Numbered from the stretch's first letter, positions 1 to 6,592 are shown. The stretch: DNA of 8,141 bases from Bacteroidota bacterium (GCA_029573365.1 JAKQGD010000052.1:1-8141); one strand, 5' to 3'. Notes: generated by a model not told the origin, from the sequence alone. Numbers and translations are program-made.

Positions 1-1
1 T

Positions 2-22
2 TTTCATAAAAAGTCCTCATGA
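2..22 (+). CDS. Possible 3' end of an upstream oxidase-operon gene
   Basis: Six codons (Phe-His-Lys-Lys-Ser-Ser) followed by a TGA stop are open from the left edge of the window. The TGA overlaps the ATG of the next gene as ATGA, the same 4-base overlap seen at the two following junctions, which is the main reason to believe this is a real gene end. By analogy with other Bacteroidota clusters it could be a small cytochrome c oxidase subunit, but nothing in six residues proves identity. Confidence 0.35.
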   Translation, partial: FHKKSS

Positions 23-507
23 GGAAGCTGATATCATGGATAGCACTTGCCGGACTGCTATTTGTAGTTCCCCTGGTTTCCTGGCTCTATCTTAAAAAAG
101 GGCTTGAATACCGTAAAAATATTCTTAAGGAGGTAGCTGTAAAAGATTCGGTCTCGGTAAACGAGGATTCCTTGCACATTTTACGCGGCCAAACCACTGT
201 TCTTGTACTTGCAACAGGCTCTAAACACTCCGAAATAGTTGAGGGCATTCGCTTACAGTACGAAGATGTACCTCGTTTTCAGATTTGGCAAGGCGGAGAG
301 TCTTCATCAGACGGAAAAATTCCTGCTGATTATTGTAGCTCTCTGGTGGCAAAATACCCTGGAGATGTATTTATGCTTATAGACACCTCGCTCCGCATCC
401 GCAACACCTATGGTGCCTCCGCTGATGAGGTTAAAAAACTTATAGAGCACATAGCTGTGGTCCTTCCACGTAAGGAAGAAGCCGACATAAAGATGAAAAA
501 TCAATGA
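19..507 (+). CDS. Membrane-anchored Sco-like protein lacking the copper motif
   Basis: This 162-residue protein has one N-terminal membrane anchor (about residues 4-25) and a domain that would face the periplasm. The C-terminal half resembles the end of the Sco1/SenC/PrrC thioredoxin fold: a hydrophobic strand ending in Leu-Ile-Asp (120-122), then Arg-Ile-Arg-Asn-Thr-Tyr-Gly (126-132) and a closing helix (about 135-149). Sco proteins deliver copper to the CuA site of cytochrome c oxidase through a CxxxC motif and a distal His. Here the strand at 60-65 runs into Thr-Gly-Ser-Lys-His where that motif is expected, and the only cysteine in the protein is Cys106. It is also shorter than typical Sco proteins of roughly 200 residues or more. 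The start overlaps the preceding TGA and the stop overlaps the DUF420 start, so it is probably coupled in one operon. Family assignment is moderate; a copper-chaperone function is unlikely, and a scaffold or assembly role is inferred. Confidence 0.7.
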   Translation: MRKLISWIALAGLLFVVPLVSWLYLKKGLEYRKNILKEVAVKDSVSVNEDSLHILRGQTTVLVLATGSKHSEIVEGIRLQYEDVPRFQIWQGGESSSDGKIPADYCSSLVAKYPGDVFMLIDTSLRIRNTYGASADEVKKLIEHIAVVLPRKEEADIKMKNQ

Positions 508-1061
508 GCCGAAGACATCATTCTCAGTATCCCGCCCCTGACTTGGTAACAAGCGGAAAGCTAGACAAAATATCAGCTGTAATTACTACAATAGTACTTA
601 TAAGCGTAGGCCTTATGCGACGTGTTAAGTTTGATACTGGTTTCGATTTCGGATTTCTTCCGCCTGTGATTGCCACGCTCAATACATTTGTAGCCTTATT
701 TTTATTGCTGGCCCTCTATCAGGTCAAAGCCAGAAACATCAAAGCCCACAAGCAGGCCATCCTGGGAGCTATGATTTTTTCAGCTCTGTTCCTTGTGTGT
801 TATGTAGTATATCATTTTACTACACCGGAGACAAAATACTGTATGTTTGACTGGACAAGGACAATTTACTACGTGCTTCTAATATCACACATCATCCTGG
901 CAGCTATTTCATTACCATTTATTTTGATTACTTTTGTAAGAGGTTATACTTATCAGGTGGCAGTTCATAAAAAGTTGGCAGTATGGGTATATCCTGTGTG
1001 GTTGTATGTAGCTGTTTCCGGCCCACTGTGTTATCTTTTGCTAAAACCGTGTTACTCATGA
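504..1061 (+). CDS. DUF420 (YozB/CtaM-like) five-helix membrane protein
   Basis: The 185-residue polytopic protein has five hydrophobic segments at about residues 22-38, 52-74, 85-105, 121-145 and 158-180. It shows the histidine pattern I associate with DUF420: His82 in Ala-His-Lys, His104 in Val-Tyr-His-Phe, His129 in Ser-His-Ile and His155 in Val-His-Lys, followed by a Pro-Val-Trp-Leu-Tyr-Val-Ala segment in the last helix. Family member CtaM is required for function of an aa3-type oxidase in Staphylococcus aureus, and DUF420 genes often sit beside Sco genes in oxidase clusters, so a role in haem-copper oxidase maturation in the inner membrane is likely. The conserved histidines suggest haem or metal binding, which is inference. 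Its ATG overlaps the Sco-like stop and its TGA overlaps the next ATG by 4 bases. Family call is confident; biochemical role is not. Confidence 0.85.
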   Translation: MSRRHHSQYPAPDLVTSGKLDKISAVITTIVLISVGLMRRVKFDTGFDFGFLPPVIATLNTFVALFLLLALYQVKARNIKAHKQAILGAMIFSALFLVCYVVYHFTTPETKYCMFDWTRTIYYVLLISHIILAAISLPFILITFVRGYTYQVAVHKKLAVWVYPVWLYVAVSGPLCYLLLKPCYS

Positions 1062-1303
1062 AGTCTAAAACAATCATCTCCCTGGCTTTTATGATGTTGC
1101 TGGCCTTTTGTCTAGTTCCGGAACTGCAGGCTCAGTGTCCCATGTGTAAGATCGCCGCAGACTCCAATCTTCGTGATGGAGGAACTGCAGGCCACGGACT
1201 CAACACTGGCATTCTGTACATGTTTGCCATGCCTTATCTACTTGTATTTACGCTGGGGTACATATGGTACCGCAACCGCAAAGAATACGACAAGTCGGAG
1301 TGA
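1058..1303 (+). CDS. CPMC-motif single-pass membrane mini-protein
   Basis: This 81-residue protein is chosen to start at the ATG overlapping the DUF420 stop rather than at an in-frame ATG 75 bases upstream inside DUF420, because the internal Met begins a proper signal peptide (residues 1-25, ending Leu-Gln-Ala). The predicted mature protein begins Gln-Cys-Pro-Met-Cys-Lys, placing a CxxC motif (Cys27, Cys30) at its very N-terminus. A Gly-rich stretch (about 41-51), one transmembrane helix (about 51-69) and a basic Tyr-Arg-Asn-Arg-Lys tail follow, so the CPMC would face the periplasm. I recognise similar short proteins at the end of Sco/DUF420 clusters in Bacteroidota, but know no assigned function. 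Metal or thiol chemistry in oxidase assembly is inferred from the motif and the neighbours. The stop lies 25 bp from the convergent lptD stop. Confidence 0.8.
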   Translation: MKSKTIISLAFMMLLAFCLVPELQAQCPMCKIAADSNLRDGGTAGHGLNTGILYMFAMPYLLVFTLGYIWYRNRKEYDKSE

Positions 1304-1315
1304 TTATAATAATCA
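1301..1315. repeat. AT-rich inverted repeat in the convergent gap
   Basis: TGATTA-TAA-TAATCA forms a 6-bp stem with a 3-base loop and overlaps the TGA of the CPMC gene, directly before the lptD stop. It could help terminate one or both convergent transcripts. It is short, AT-only apart from one G:C pair, and not followed by a T-run on the + strand, so it does not meet the usual intrinsic terminator criteria. Confidence 0.25.
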
Positions 1316-1328
1316 GCAATAAAAATTA

Positions 1329-4145
1329 CTACCTCCGTTTGCCGGTAAAAAGAGTGCTCGGGTTTCTCTGTCCATAGTCGTATTTGAGGAAGGAAAGGGT
1401 GGATGATTTTACTCCTATGAAAAAGCTGTAAACGCCATTGGTAGGGGCCCAGGTAAAATTCATTTGCCAGCAATGCAGGTCCCGTGCAAAACTTAAATAT
1501 GGGTATACGAGAGACTTGTTTTTAATGTCGTAAGCTATGTTGCCTATATTTATATTCCAGTTTTTAGTTAGGGGTATGCTTCCAGAAATATTAATAGAAT
1601 GGTTGCTAATCACAAAAGTGTCTCTTTCATTGATTTTTCGAAACTCAAAATTCAGAGCATGCGAAAAATTAATGTTTTCAAACCAGTCTGTCAACGACGA
1701 TTCCAGCGGTTTTTCATCTTTTTCCTCGATGTTGGTTTCTGTGGTCTGAAGGCCCGGTTCTATGGAAGTCCTTGTGGTAGGAGAGGCTGTTGCTTTCTTT
1801 GTTTCCTGATTTCTGCCGCCCAGACCCAGGATTTCCATGATTTTACGAAAAGATACACTGGTTGAAAACTGGCCTGTAAGATTGCGGAAAGCAAGAGGAC
1901 GCTTCCGGTCCGACCAAACGGAGCGTGAGGTAATCCTGCCGTTGTTATACACATATGGTGATAAGGTTGACGAAAAGAAGAAATTGGTTAGGCCTTTGAG
2001 TACGACGGTATTACCCGTGATATTGACATTGCTCCATTTGATGGAATCGGCCACAAAATTGTAGGAGCCACTGACATTTATATTGTTAAAAAGCTTGGAG
2101 TTTTTTTCCATGGTATCCTTGCGGGACCAGTATTTGGCTTCAAAAATATTGGTGATATTGTAGCTGATGCCCATTTGTTCTTCTGTGCCCGTGAGTGTGC
2201 CGAAAGGTCCGTTTGTATAAATCGAGTACAGTTTTTGCATGTTAAAATCCGGCCTTGTGTCAGTATCTACCAGGGCCTCATACCTTTCCTTGTTGCCTGG
2301 CCTGTAAAAAAAGCTAAGGCTGGGTTTCATAGTATGCCTGATGCCCCGCAGCCAGCCTTTGGACCATTTTTTAGTGCCAAAAATCTGGGTGTTTACAGAT
2401 ACACTGGCGTTAAAATTGCGATAAGAACCAAATTCCGAATAAAATGATTCAACGGGTGCTTTGAAGCCGATTGTATCATAGGTAATGGTGTCTTTATAGA
2501 TGACGCTGTCGGGCTCAAAAGTGAGGCGGTATTTCTTTAGCAGCCACGTTTCATCATAGTTGACAGATGGCGAAACGTTAAAATAACGGGCCATCCTGAA
2601 ATTGGTGCTGAGTGTGGCTTTTTGTTGGAGGCCTGTTTGCAGATTCCTGAGCGTTTCCATGCTAAACAGTGTCGTGTCCGTGGTTTTGACAAAGTTTCTG
2701 AACTCAGAGCTGTATGAAAGGGCTACATTATCTGTCCACCTCTCCTTGGTGATGTTTTTTCTTTTAAAAGGAAAGATGGTATTCATCCTGAGCGTCATGT
2801 TGGGCAGGGTGATGTCCATGACCCTTGTTTGTGTATTCTGGCTGTGTCTTAGCTCTGCATTAAATCTGAATGGTGTGCCTGGCATATCATGCGAAAAAGA
2901 GAAGTTGGACGAGTATGTGCCTATGAGGGCTGCCCGTGGATTTTCATATACCCTCTGGTCATAACGGTTGGTCTGGATGTTGATGGATCCGCCTATATTT
3001 CGGTACGGGTGAGCCTTGGCATCTTGACGATGGCTGATGTTGATGCTGTATGACTTGTTTGACTGTTTGCTGCCGTCTGACAGACTTTCCATGATGTTGT
3101 TGCTGTAACCCAGCAATATATTGCCGGAAAAAGCGTATCTTTTTTTATAATTTGTATTGACTCTGATGCCATGGGTTCCACGGGTGTAGATGTCACCTGT
3201 GACACGGAGGTCCATGTAATTGTTTACCGGCCAGTAATATCCCACCTCCCTGAGGCCGAGTCCAAGCTGGGCATTGTATTCGTAGCTGGATGGAAAGATG
3301 AGCCCTGAAGACTTGCCCTGGACAAGCGGAAAAAAACCGAATGGCAAAAACAGCGGGGTAGGGACACTGCCGATTTCTATTTGTGCAACGCTGAGAACGG
3401 CGAGCTTGTTGGGCACTAATTTGAGCTTATTGGCCCGTATTCCAAAGTGAGGGGGAAAATGGTTGCAGGTCGTTATAATGGCATCCTCATTATATATCCT
3501 GTCATCAAGCTTGACACCGGTAGAATCGGTGCCTCCTGCCACATATTTGGTCACCGAGCCGACAAGATTAAACTCTCCCTGCTTGCTCCCTGCTTGCTGT
3601 ACCATCCCTTTTTTGGATTTGAAATTGTACCTTATGTTGTCAAAGGTAAATGTGTTGTCCTTACCATCCGAAAAAGTAGGCTTTTCGCCGGGCTTGACCT
3701 TCCTTTGTACAGGCTTTAGATAATATCCCTCTAGGATGTTGTTTTTAAAGTCGAGCACGATGGAGTCAGCCTTGATTTTGAGGTTTTGATATTCGACCGT
3801 AGCCTGGCCATACAGGTGAATACGCTCATTGTCGATGTCGACCCACGAAGAATCCCTGGACTCATATCTAACCTCATCCTCCAGAGCATCATCAGCCAGT
3901 TTGTAGTCCGTGCTGACAGTGGGTATGCTGTCTTTTAGGTCGCTGACGGAGCGGTTTGCAGTCATACTGCGAAAAAAAGAATCCCGTTGGGTCTGTGTCA
4001 TGGACGAGACCGAGGTGTCGATTGGAACGATTATTGTATCAGATACATTAGGATTATTTTTAATATAATTCCTGTTTGTCTGTCCTGCAAGAGATGACAT
4101 TTTACATATTAAAATTAAAATTATTATGTAATTATTTAAATTCAA
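1329..4145 (-). CDS. lptD: LPS-assembly outer-membrane protein LptD
   Basis: This 938-residue protein is the likely outer-membrane barrel that, with LptE, inserts lipopolysaccharide into the outer leaflet. An N-terminal hydrophobic segment (about 5-14) and a Ser-Leu-Ala-Gly junction near 18-21 look like a signal peptide. An acidic, Ser/Thr-rich spacer follows to about 95. Residues about 97-260 form an OstA/LptA-like beta-jellyroll (Ile-His-Leu-Tyr-Gly-Gln-Ala at 109-115, Ile-Thr-Thr-Cys at 224-227). The Pro-Leu-Phe-Leu-Pro-Phe-Gly-Phe-Phe-Pro segment (264-273) and Gly-Leu-Ile-Phe-Pro (281-285) mark entry into the barrel, which fills the rest as alternating strands. A polar linker at about 776-818 interrupts the late barrel. 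The mature protein has only two cysteines, Cys227 and Cys892. The start is TTG: the first ATG (4098-4100) would remove the signal peptide, and a stop lies five codons upstream of the TTG. Length fits Bacteroidota LptD, longer than the roughly 780 residues in E. coli. The family call is strong. Confidence 0.9.
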   Translation of the reverse strand: MNLNNYIIILILICKMSSLAGQTNRNYIKNNPNVSDTIIVPIDTSVSSMTQTQRDSFFRSMTANRSVSDLKDSIPTVSTDYKLADDALEDEVRYESRDSSWVDIDNERIHLYGQATVEYQNLKIKADSIVLDFKNNILEGYYLKPVQRKVKPGEKPTFSDGKDNTFTFDNIRYNFKSKKGMVQQAGSKQGEFNLVGSVTKYVAGGTDSTGVKLDDRIYNEDAIITTCNHFPPHFGIRANKLKLVPNKLAVLSVAQIEIGSVPTPLFLPFGFFPLVQGKSSGLIFPSSYEYNAQLGLGLREVGYYWPVNNYMDLRVTGDIYTRGTHGIRVNTNYKKRYAFSGNILLGYSNNIMESLSDGSKQSNKSYSINISHRQDAKAHPYRNIGGSINIQTNRYDQRVYENPRAALIGTYSSNFSFSHDMPGTPFRFNAELRHSQNTQTRVMDITLPNMTLRMNTIFPFKRKNITKERWTDNVALSYSSEFRNFVKTTDTTLFSMETLRNLQTGLQQKATLSTNFRMARYFNVSPSVNYDETWLLKKYRLTFEPDSVIYKDTITYDTIGFKAPVESFYSEFGSYRNFNASVSVNTQIFGTKKWSKGWLRGIRHTMKPSLSFFYRPGNKERYEALVDTDTRPDFNMQKLYSIYTNGPFGTLTGTEEQMGISYNITNIFEAKYWSRKDTMEKNSKLFNNINVSGSYNFVADSIKWSNVNITGNTVVLKGLTNFFFSSTLSPYVYNNGRITSRSVWSDRKRPLAFRNLTGQFSTSVSFRKIMEILGLGGRNQETKKATASPTTRTSIEPGLQTTETNIEEKDEKPLESSLTDWFENINFSHALNFEFRKINERDTFVISNHSINISGSIPLTKNWNINIGNIAYDIKNKSLVYPYLSFARDLHCWQMNFTWAPTNGVYSFFIGVKSSTLSFLKYDYGQRNPSTLFTGKRR

Positions 4146-4153
4146 GCAGGTTA

Positions 4154-4186
4154 TTGTTTACGAAATATTATAATTTGTTATATTTG
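4154..4186 (+). promoter_or_regulatory. Candidate Bacteroidota promoter for the amidase
   Basis: TATATTTG (4179-4186) matches the Bacteroidota -7 consensus TAnnTTTG at every fixed position, with a TTG (4154-4156) 22 bp upstream as a possible -33 element. Transcription would start near 4191, leaving a leader of about 25 bases before the ATG at 4216. The assignment rests on motif and position only. Confidence 0.5.
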
Positions 4187-4202
4187 TCTTGTAATATCAG
4201 CA

Positions 4203-4237
4203 CAAAATTAATCCAATGGTCTCAGATTTCACTCAAA
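4203..4237 (-). promoter_or_regulatory. Candidate Bacteroidota promoter for lptD
   Basis: On the minus strand TAATTTTG (4210 down to 4203) matches TAnnTTTG exactly, and TTTG (4237 down to 4234) lies 23 bp upstream as a possible -33 element. The start would be near 4198, giving a leader of about 50 bases before the TTG start of lptD. The -33 element would fall within the first codons of the amidase gene. The region is AT-rich, so a chance match is possible. Confidence 0.4.
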
Positions 4238-5388
4238 AAACACTAACATTATTGTGTATTGCCACATTATTAACGTTGGCACCAATGGTTATGCCATATC
4301 AGGCATCCGCTTGTGACGTTAAAGTTTTATTAAATAATTCAGGATGTTCCAGTCACTGCATTCACGGAAGTGAAGTAAGCAGGCAGGATGTTATGTCTAT
4401 GTTGGGAAGGCCTGGCAAAGGAGGAAGGAAGATCACCCGTGTGGTAATCGATGCTGGGCATGGTGGTTCGGACCCGGGTGCCAAGGGTAAAAACTCTGTG
4501 GAAAAGGAAATTACCCTGAGTATCGCCTTGAGGCTGGGAGATATGATTAAGTCAAGATTTCCGGACGTGGAGGTTTTTCAGACGCGGACGACCGATGTTT
4601 TTATACCACTGTTTCGCAGAATACAATATGCCAACGAACAGAACGCTGACCTGTTTATTTCCGTGCATTGCAACTTTATCAGCAACAGCAAAACCCGGGG
4701 TACAGAAACATTCGTGATGGGACTGCACCGTGCCGATGACAACCTGGAGGTAGCCAAACGTGAAAACTCGTCTATCCTGCTGGAGCAGAATTACGAGGCC
4801 AACTATGAGGGTTATGATCCCAATTCGCCGGAAGGCCACATTATGCTATCGATGTATCAAAACAATTACCTGGAAAAAAGCATCGAATTTGCAGCGGCTG
4901 TAGAGAGTCAGTTTGGTAGCTATATGCTCAGCAAGTCGCGGGGTGTAAAGCAGGCAGGATTTGCGGTACTACGCAGAGCGAGCATGCCGGCTGTACTTAT
5001 AGAGGCAGGATTTTTGAGCAATGAAACCGACGAGGCTTTTCTACTCTCCGACGACGGGCAGAAGTCTGTAGCGGAGTCCGTTGTCAGAGCGTTTTCGGGT
5101 TTTTACAGTAATGTCAATCCCAAGGCTGAGGTCACTGCAGCAAGCCCCGGCCCTATACCTTCCGAAGGCCCGTTGTTTCAGGTGCAGATAGCGGCCCTCA
5201 AAGGCGAAAAAACAGACATGAATACTGCGGAACTTTCGCGTATCGGCTCACTCATCGTGGTAAAAAGCGGGGACTTTAACAAATACATGGTTGGAGACTT
5301 TCTGTCAAAGGAATCAGCAGAGGTAGCCCGCGAAAAGCTCAAAAACATGGGATACAAGGGTGCTTTTATTGTCAGTGTTTTTAATTGA
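4216..5388 (+). CDS. Exported N-acetylmuramoyl-L-alanine amidase with SPOR-like tail
   Basis: This 390-residue Amidase_3 enzyme should cleave the amide bond between MurNAc and L-Ala in peptidoglycan, in the periplasm, usually for daughter-cell separation. A signal peptide covers residues 1-32 (Ala-Ser-Ala before Cys33). A short segment with Cys33, Cys44 and Cys48 leads to the catalytic domain (about 74-298). Zinc ligands are visible: His82 in Asp-Ala-Gly-His-Gly-Gly, Glu96 in Val-Glu-Lys-Glu, and His151 in Ser-Val-His-Cys-Asn. Glu263 in Ile-Glu-Ala-Gly-Phe-Leu-Ser-Asn is the catalytic glutamate. An insertion of about 50 residues (172-225) between His151 and Glu263 is of the kind that covers the active site in regulated AmiA/B/C-type amidases. 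A Pro/Ser-rich linker (about 303-319) joins a C-terminal SPOR-like fold (about 320-390: Phe-Gln-Val-Gln-Ile-Ala at 321-326, Lys-Tyr-Met-Val-Gly-Asp-Phe at 356-362), which would bind denuded septal glycan. It is divergent from lptD and upstream of the MlaD gene. Confidence 0.92.
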   Translation: MVSDFTQKTLTLLCIATLLTLAPMVMPYQASACDVKVLLNNSGCSSHCIHGSEVSRQDVMSMLGRPGKGGRKITRVVIDAGHGGSDPGAKGKNSVEKEITLSIALRLGDMIKSRFPDVEVFQTRTTDVFIPLFRRIQYANEQNADLFISVHCNFISNSKTRGTETFVMGLHRADDNLEVAKRENSSILLEQNYEANYEGYDPNSPEGHIMLSMYQNNYLEKSIEFAAAVESQFGSYMLSKSRGVKQAGFAVLRRASMPAVLIEAGFLSNETDEAFLLSDDGQKSVAESVVRAFSGFYSNVNPKAEVTAASPGPIPSEGPLFQVQIAALKGEKTDMNTAELSRIGSLIVVKSGDFNKYMVGDFLSKESAEVAREKLKNMGYKGAFIVSVFN

Positions 5389-5503
5389 ATATCCGGTCAT
5401 AAACATTTTTAAGCGAGTTCCGTTATGTTATGTTGTTGACAGCCAATTTATAGGGTTGTTGCCTTTTTAACATTATTGACATTTTCAGACATCCTTTATA
5501 ATT

Positions 5504-6556
5504 ATGTCCCGAGAAATTAAGATAGGCCTGCTGACATTTATAGTGATGGTTGCCATGATTTGGGGCTATACCTTCCTCAAAGGGAGAAACCTTTTGACGG
5601 CCTCCAATACCTTGTACACTACATTTCCTGATGTTACAGACCTCAATGTTTCGTCGCCAGTTATGGTCAATGGCTACAAGATAGGTACCGTAACCAAGAT
5701 AAAGCTTAATCCTACTGACGTCAAAAAGATGGATGTATATTATCTCATCGACGGGGATTACAAAATACCAAAAAATGCAGTGGCCAATCTCAAGAGCCTG
5801 GGTTTTGTAGAAGGAAAAGGTTTGTTTCTGGAGTTTGAAAAGGAGTGTTCGGGGCCCGATTGTGCCGGTGACGGTGACGAGTTGAAGGGCAAGACTGTAG
5901 GTTTGTTGGGATCTATGCTGGGAGGTGAGGATATGTCTGCCTACAGTTCTGAGTTGACAAATACGGTTAAAAATATTGTTTCAAACATCGGTAAAGAAGG
6001 GGAACAAGGAGCCATCAACGAAACAGTAAGGCAGCTTGAAATAATATCCAAAAATCTTGCAGCAGTAACAGCTACGACCAATACTCTTATGGCCAACTCC
6101 TCGGCAAATCTTAAAAAAACCATAGACAACATGGCTGCAGTGACCAACGCACTGGCAAAAAGCAACCAGAAAATAGAGTCTATGATTACCAATATTGATA
6201 AGATTACAGGCGATATTGCCAAATCAAATCTTGACAATACCATCGGCAAGACAAATGAAACACTCGAAGCCTCAAAGACTGCCATCACCGAGCTTAAAAC
6301 GACTCTCACATCAGCCAATACAGCGATGAAGGACCTGCATGATGTGCTCAACAAAGTAGAAAAAGGTGATGGTTCTGTTGCCCGGCTTATGAACGACCGC
6401 AAACTTTATGACAACATAGAAGCCTCTACCCGCAATCTGAATCTGCTCTTGCAGGACCTCAGACTCAATCCCAAGAGGTATGCTCATTTTTCTGTTTTTG
6501 GTAAAAAGCAAAAGGAATACATCCTTCCGGAAAATGATCCTGCTCTGAAGGATTAA
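5504..6556 (+). CDS. mlaD: MlaD/MCE-family phospholipid transport protein
   Basis: The 350-residue protein has an N-terminal inner-membrane anchor (about 7-24) and a single MCE domain (about 36-112), with the typical Val-Asn-Gly-Tyr-Lys-Ile-Gly-Thr-Val (55-63) and a closing Glu-Gly-Lys-Gly-Leu-Phe-Leu-Glu-Phe (103-111). MCE proteins form rings that pass phospholipids between the inner and outer membranes together with an MlaE permease and MlaF ATPase. A segment with Cys115 and Cys120 follows, then a long Ala/Thr/Asn/Lys-rich region (about 145-290) with heptad-like hydrophobic spacing that is probably coiled coil. The C-terminus (about 316-335, containing Asp-Leu-Arg-Leu-Asn-Pro-Lys-Arg-Tyr) is an ending I associate with Bacteroidota MlaD proteins. 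No mlaE, mlaF or mlaC is adjacent; in E. coli they share an operon. It starts 115 bp after the amidase, co-directional, so joint transcription is possible. The family is certain; the symbol is by homology only. Confidence 0.88.
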   Translation: MSREIKIGLLTFIVMVAMIWGYTFLKGRNLLTASNTLYTTFPDVTDLNVSSPVMVNGYKIGTVTKIKLNPTDVKKMDVYYLIDGDYKIPKNAVANLKSLGFVEGKGLFLEFEKECSGPDCAGDGDELKGKTVGLLGSMLGGEDMSAYSSELTNTVKNIVSNIGKEGEQGAINETVRQLEIISKNLAAVTATTNTLMANSSANLKKTIDNMAAVTNALAKSNQKIESMITNIDKITGDIAKSNLDNTIGKTNETLEASKTAITELKTTLTSANTAMKDLHDVLNKVEKGDGSVARLMNDRKLYDNIEASTRNLNLLLQDLRLNPKRYAHFSVFGKKQKEYILPENDPALKD

Positions 6557-6592
6557 AAAAATCACAGTTTGTCTGCCAATTCTTTAAAGTAT

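Noticed and set aside
3..975. Shared 12-mer TTCATAAAAAGT at 3-14 and 964-975
   Set aside because: Both encode a His-Lys-Lys stretch in different genes and the flanks do not match, so it is not evidence of duplication.
983..1057. Longer start for the CPMC mini-protein at the ATG at 983
   Set aside because: It would add 25 residues wholly overlapping DUF420 and place a Cys-rich segment before the signal peptide; the ATGA overlap at 1058 and the clean signal peptide favour the shorter form.
1120..1192. Twelve-base direct repeat GGAACTGCAGGC at 1120-1131 and 1181-1192
   Set aside because: The two copies lie in different reading phases of the same small gene and show no extended similarity around them; a chance match is the simplest explanation.
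2602..2964. Plus-strand open frame of 120 codons inside lptD
   Set aside because: It is antisense to barrel strands of lptD and has no domain or plausible start context; several similar frames across 1537-3723 are rejected for the same reason.
5476..5502. TTGACA (5476-5481) and TATAAT (5497-5502), resembling an E. coli sigma70 promoter
   Set aside because: The spacing is only 15 bp, the -10 box ends one base before the mlaD ATG so the transcript would start inside the gene, and Bacteroidota primary sigma factors use a different consensus.
5941..6402. A 153-codon hydrophobic open frame on the minus strand
   Set aside because: It is antisense to the coiled-coil part of mlaD; the Ala/Thr/Asn-rich repeats of that region give hydrophobic antisense codons and keep the frame open. 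It has no family resemblance or separate promoter.
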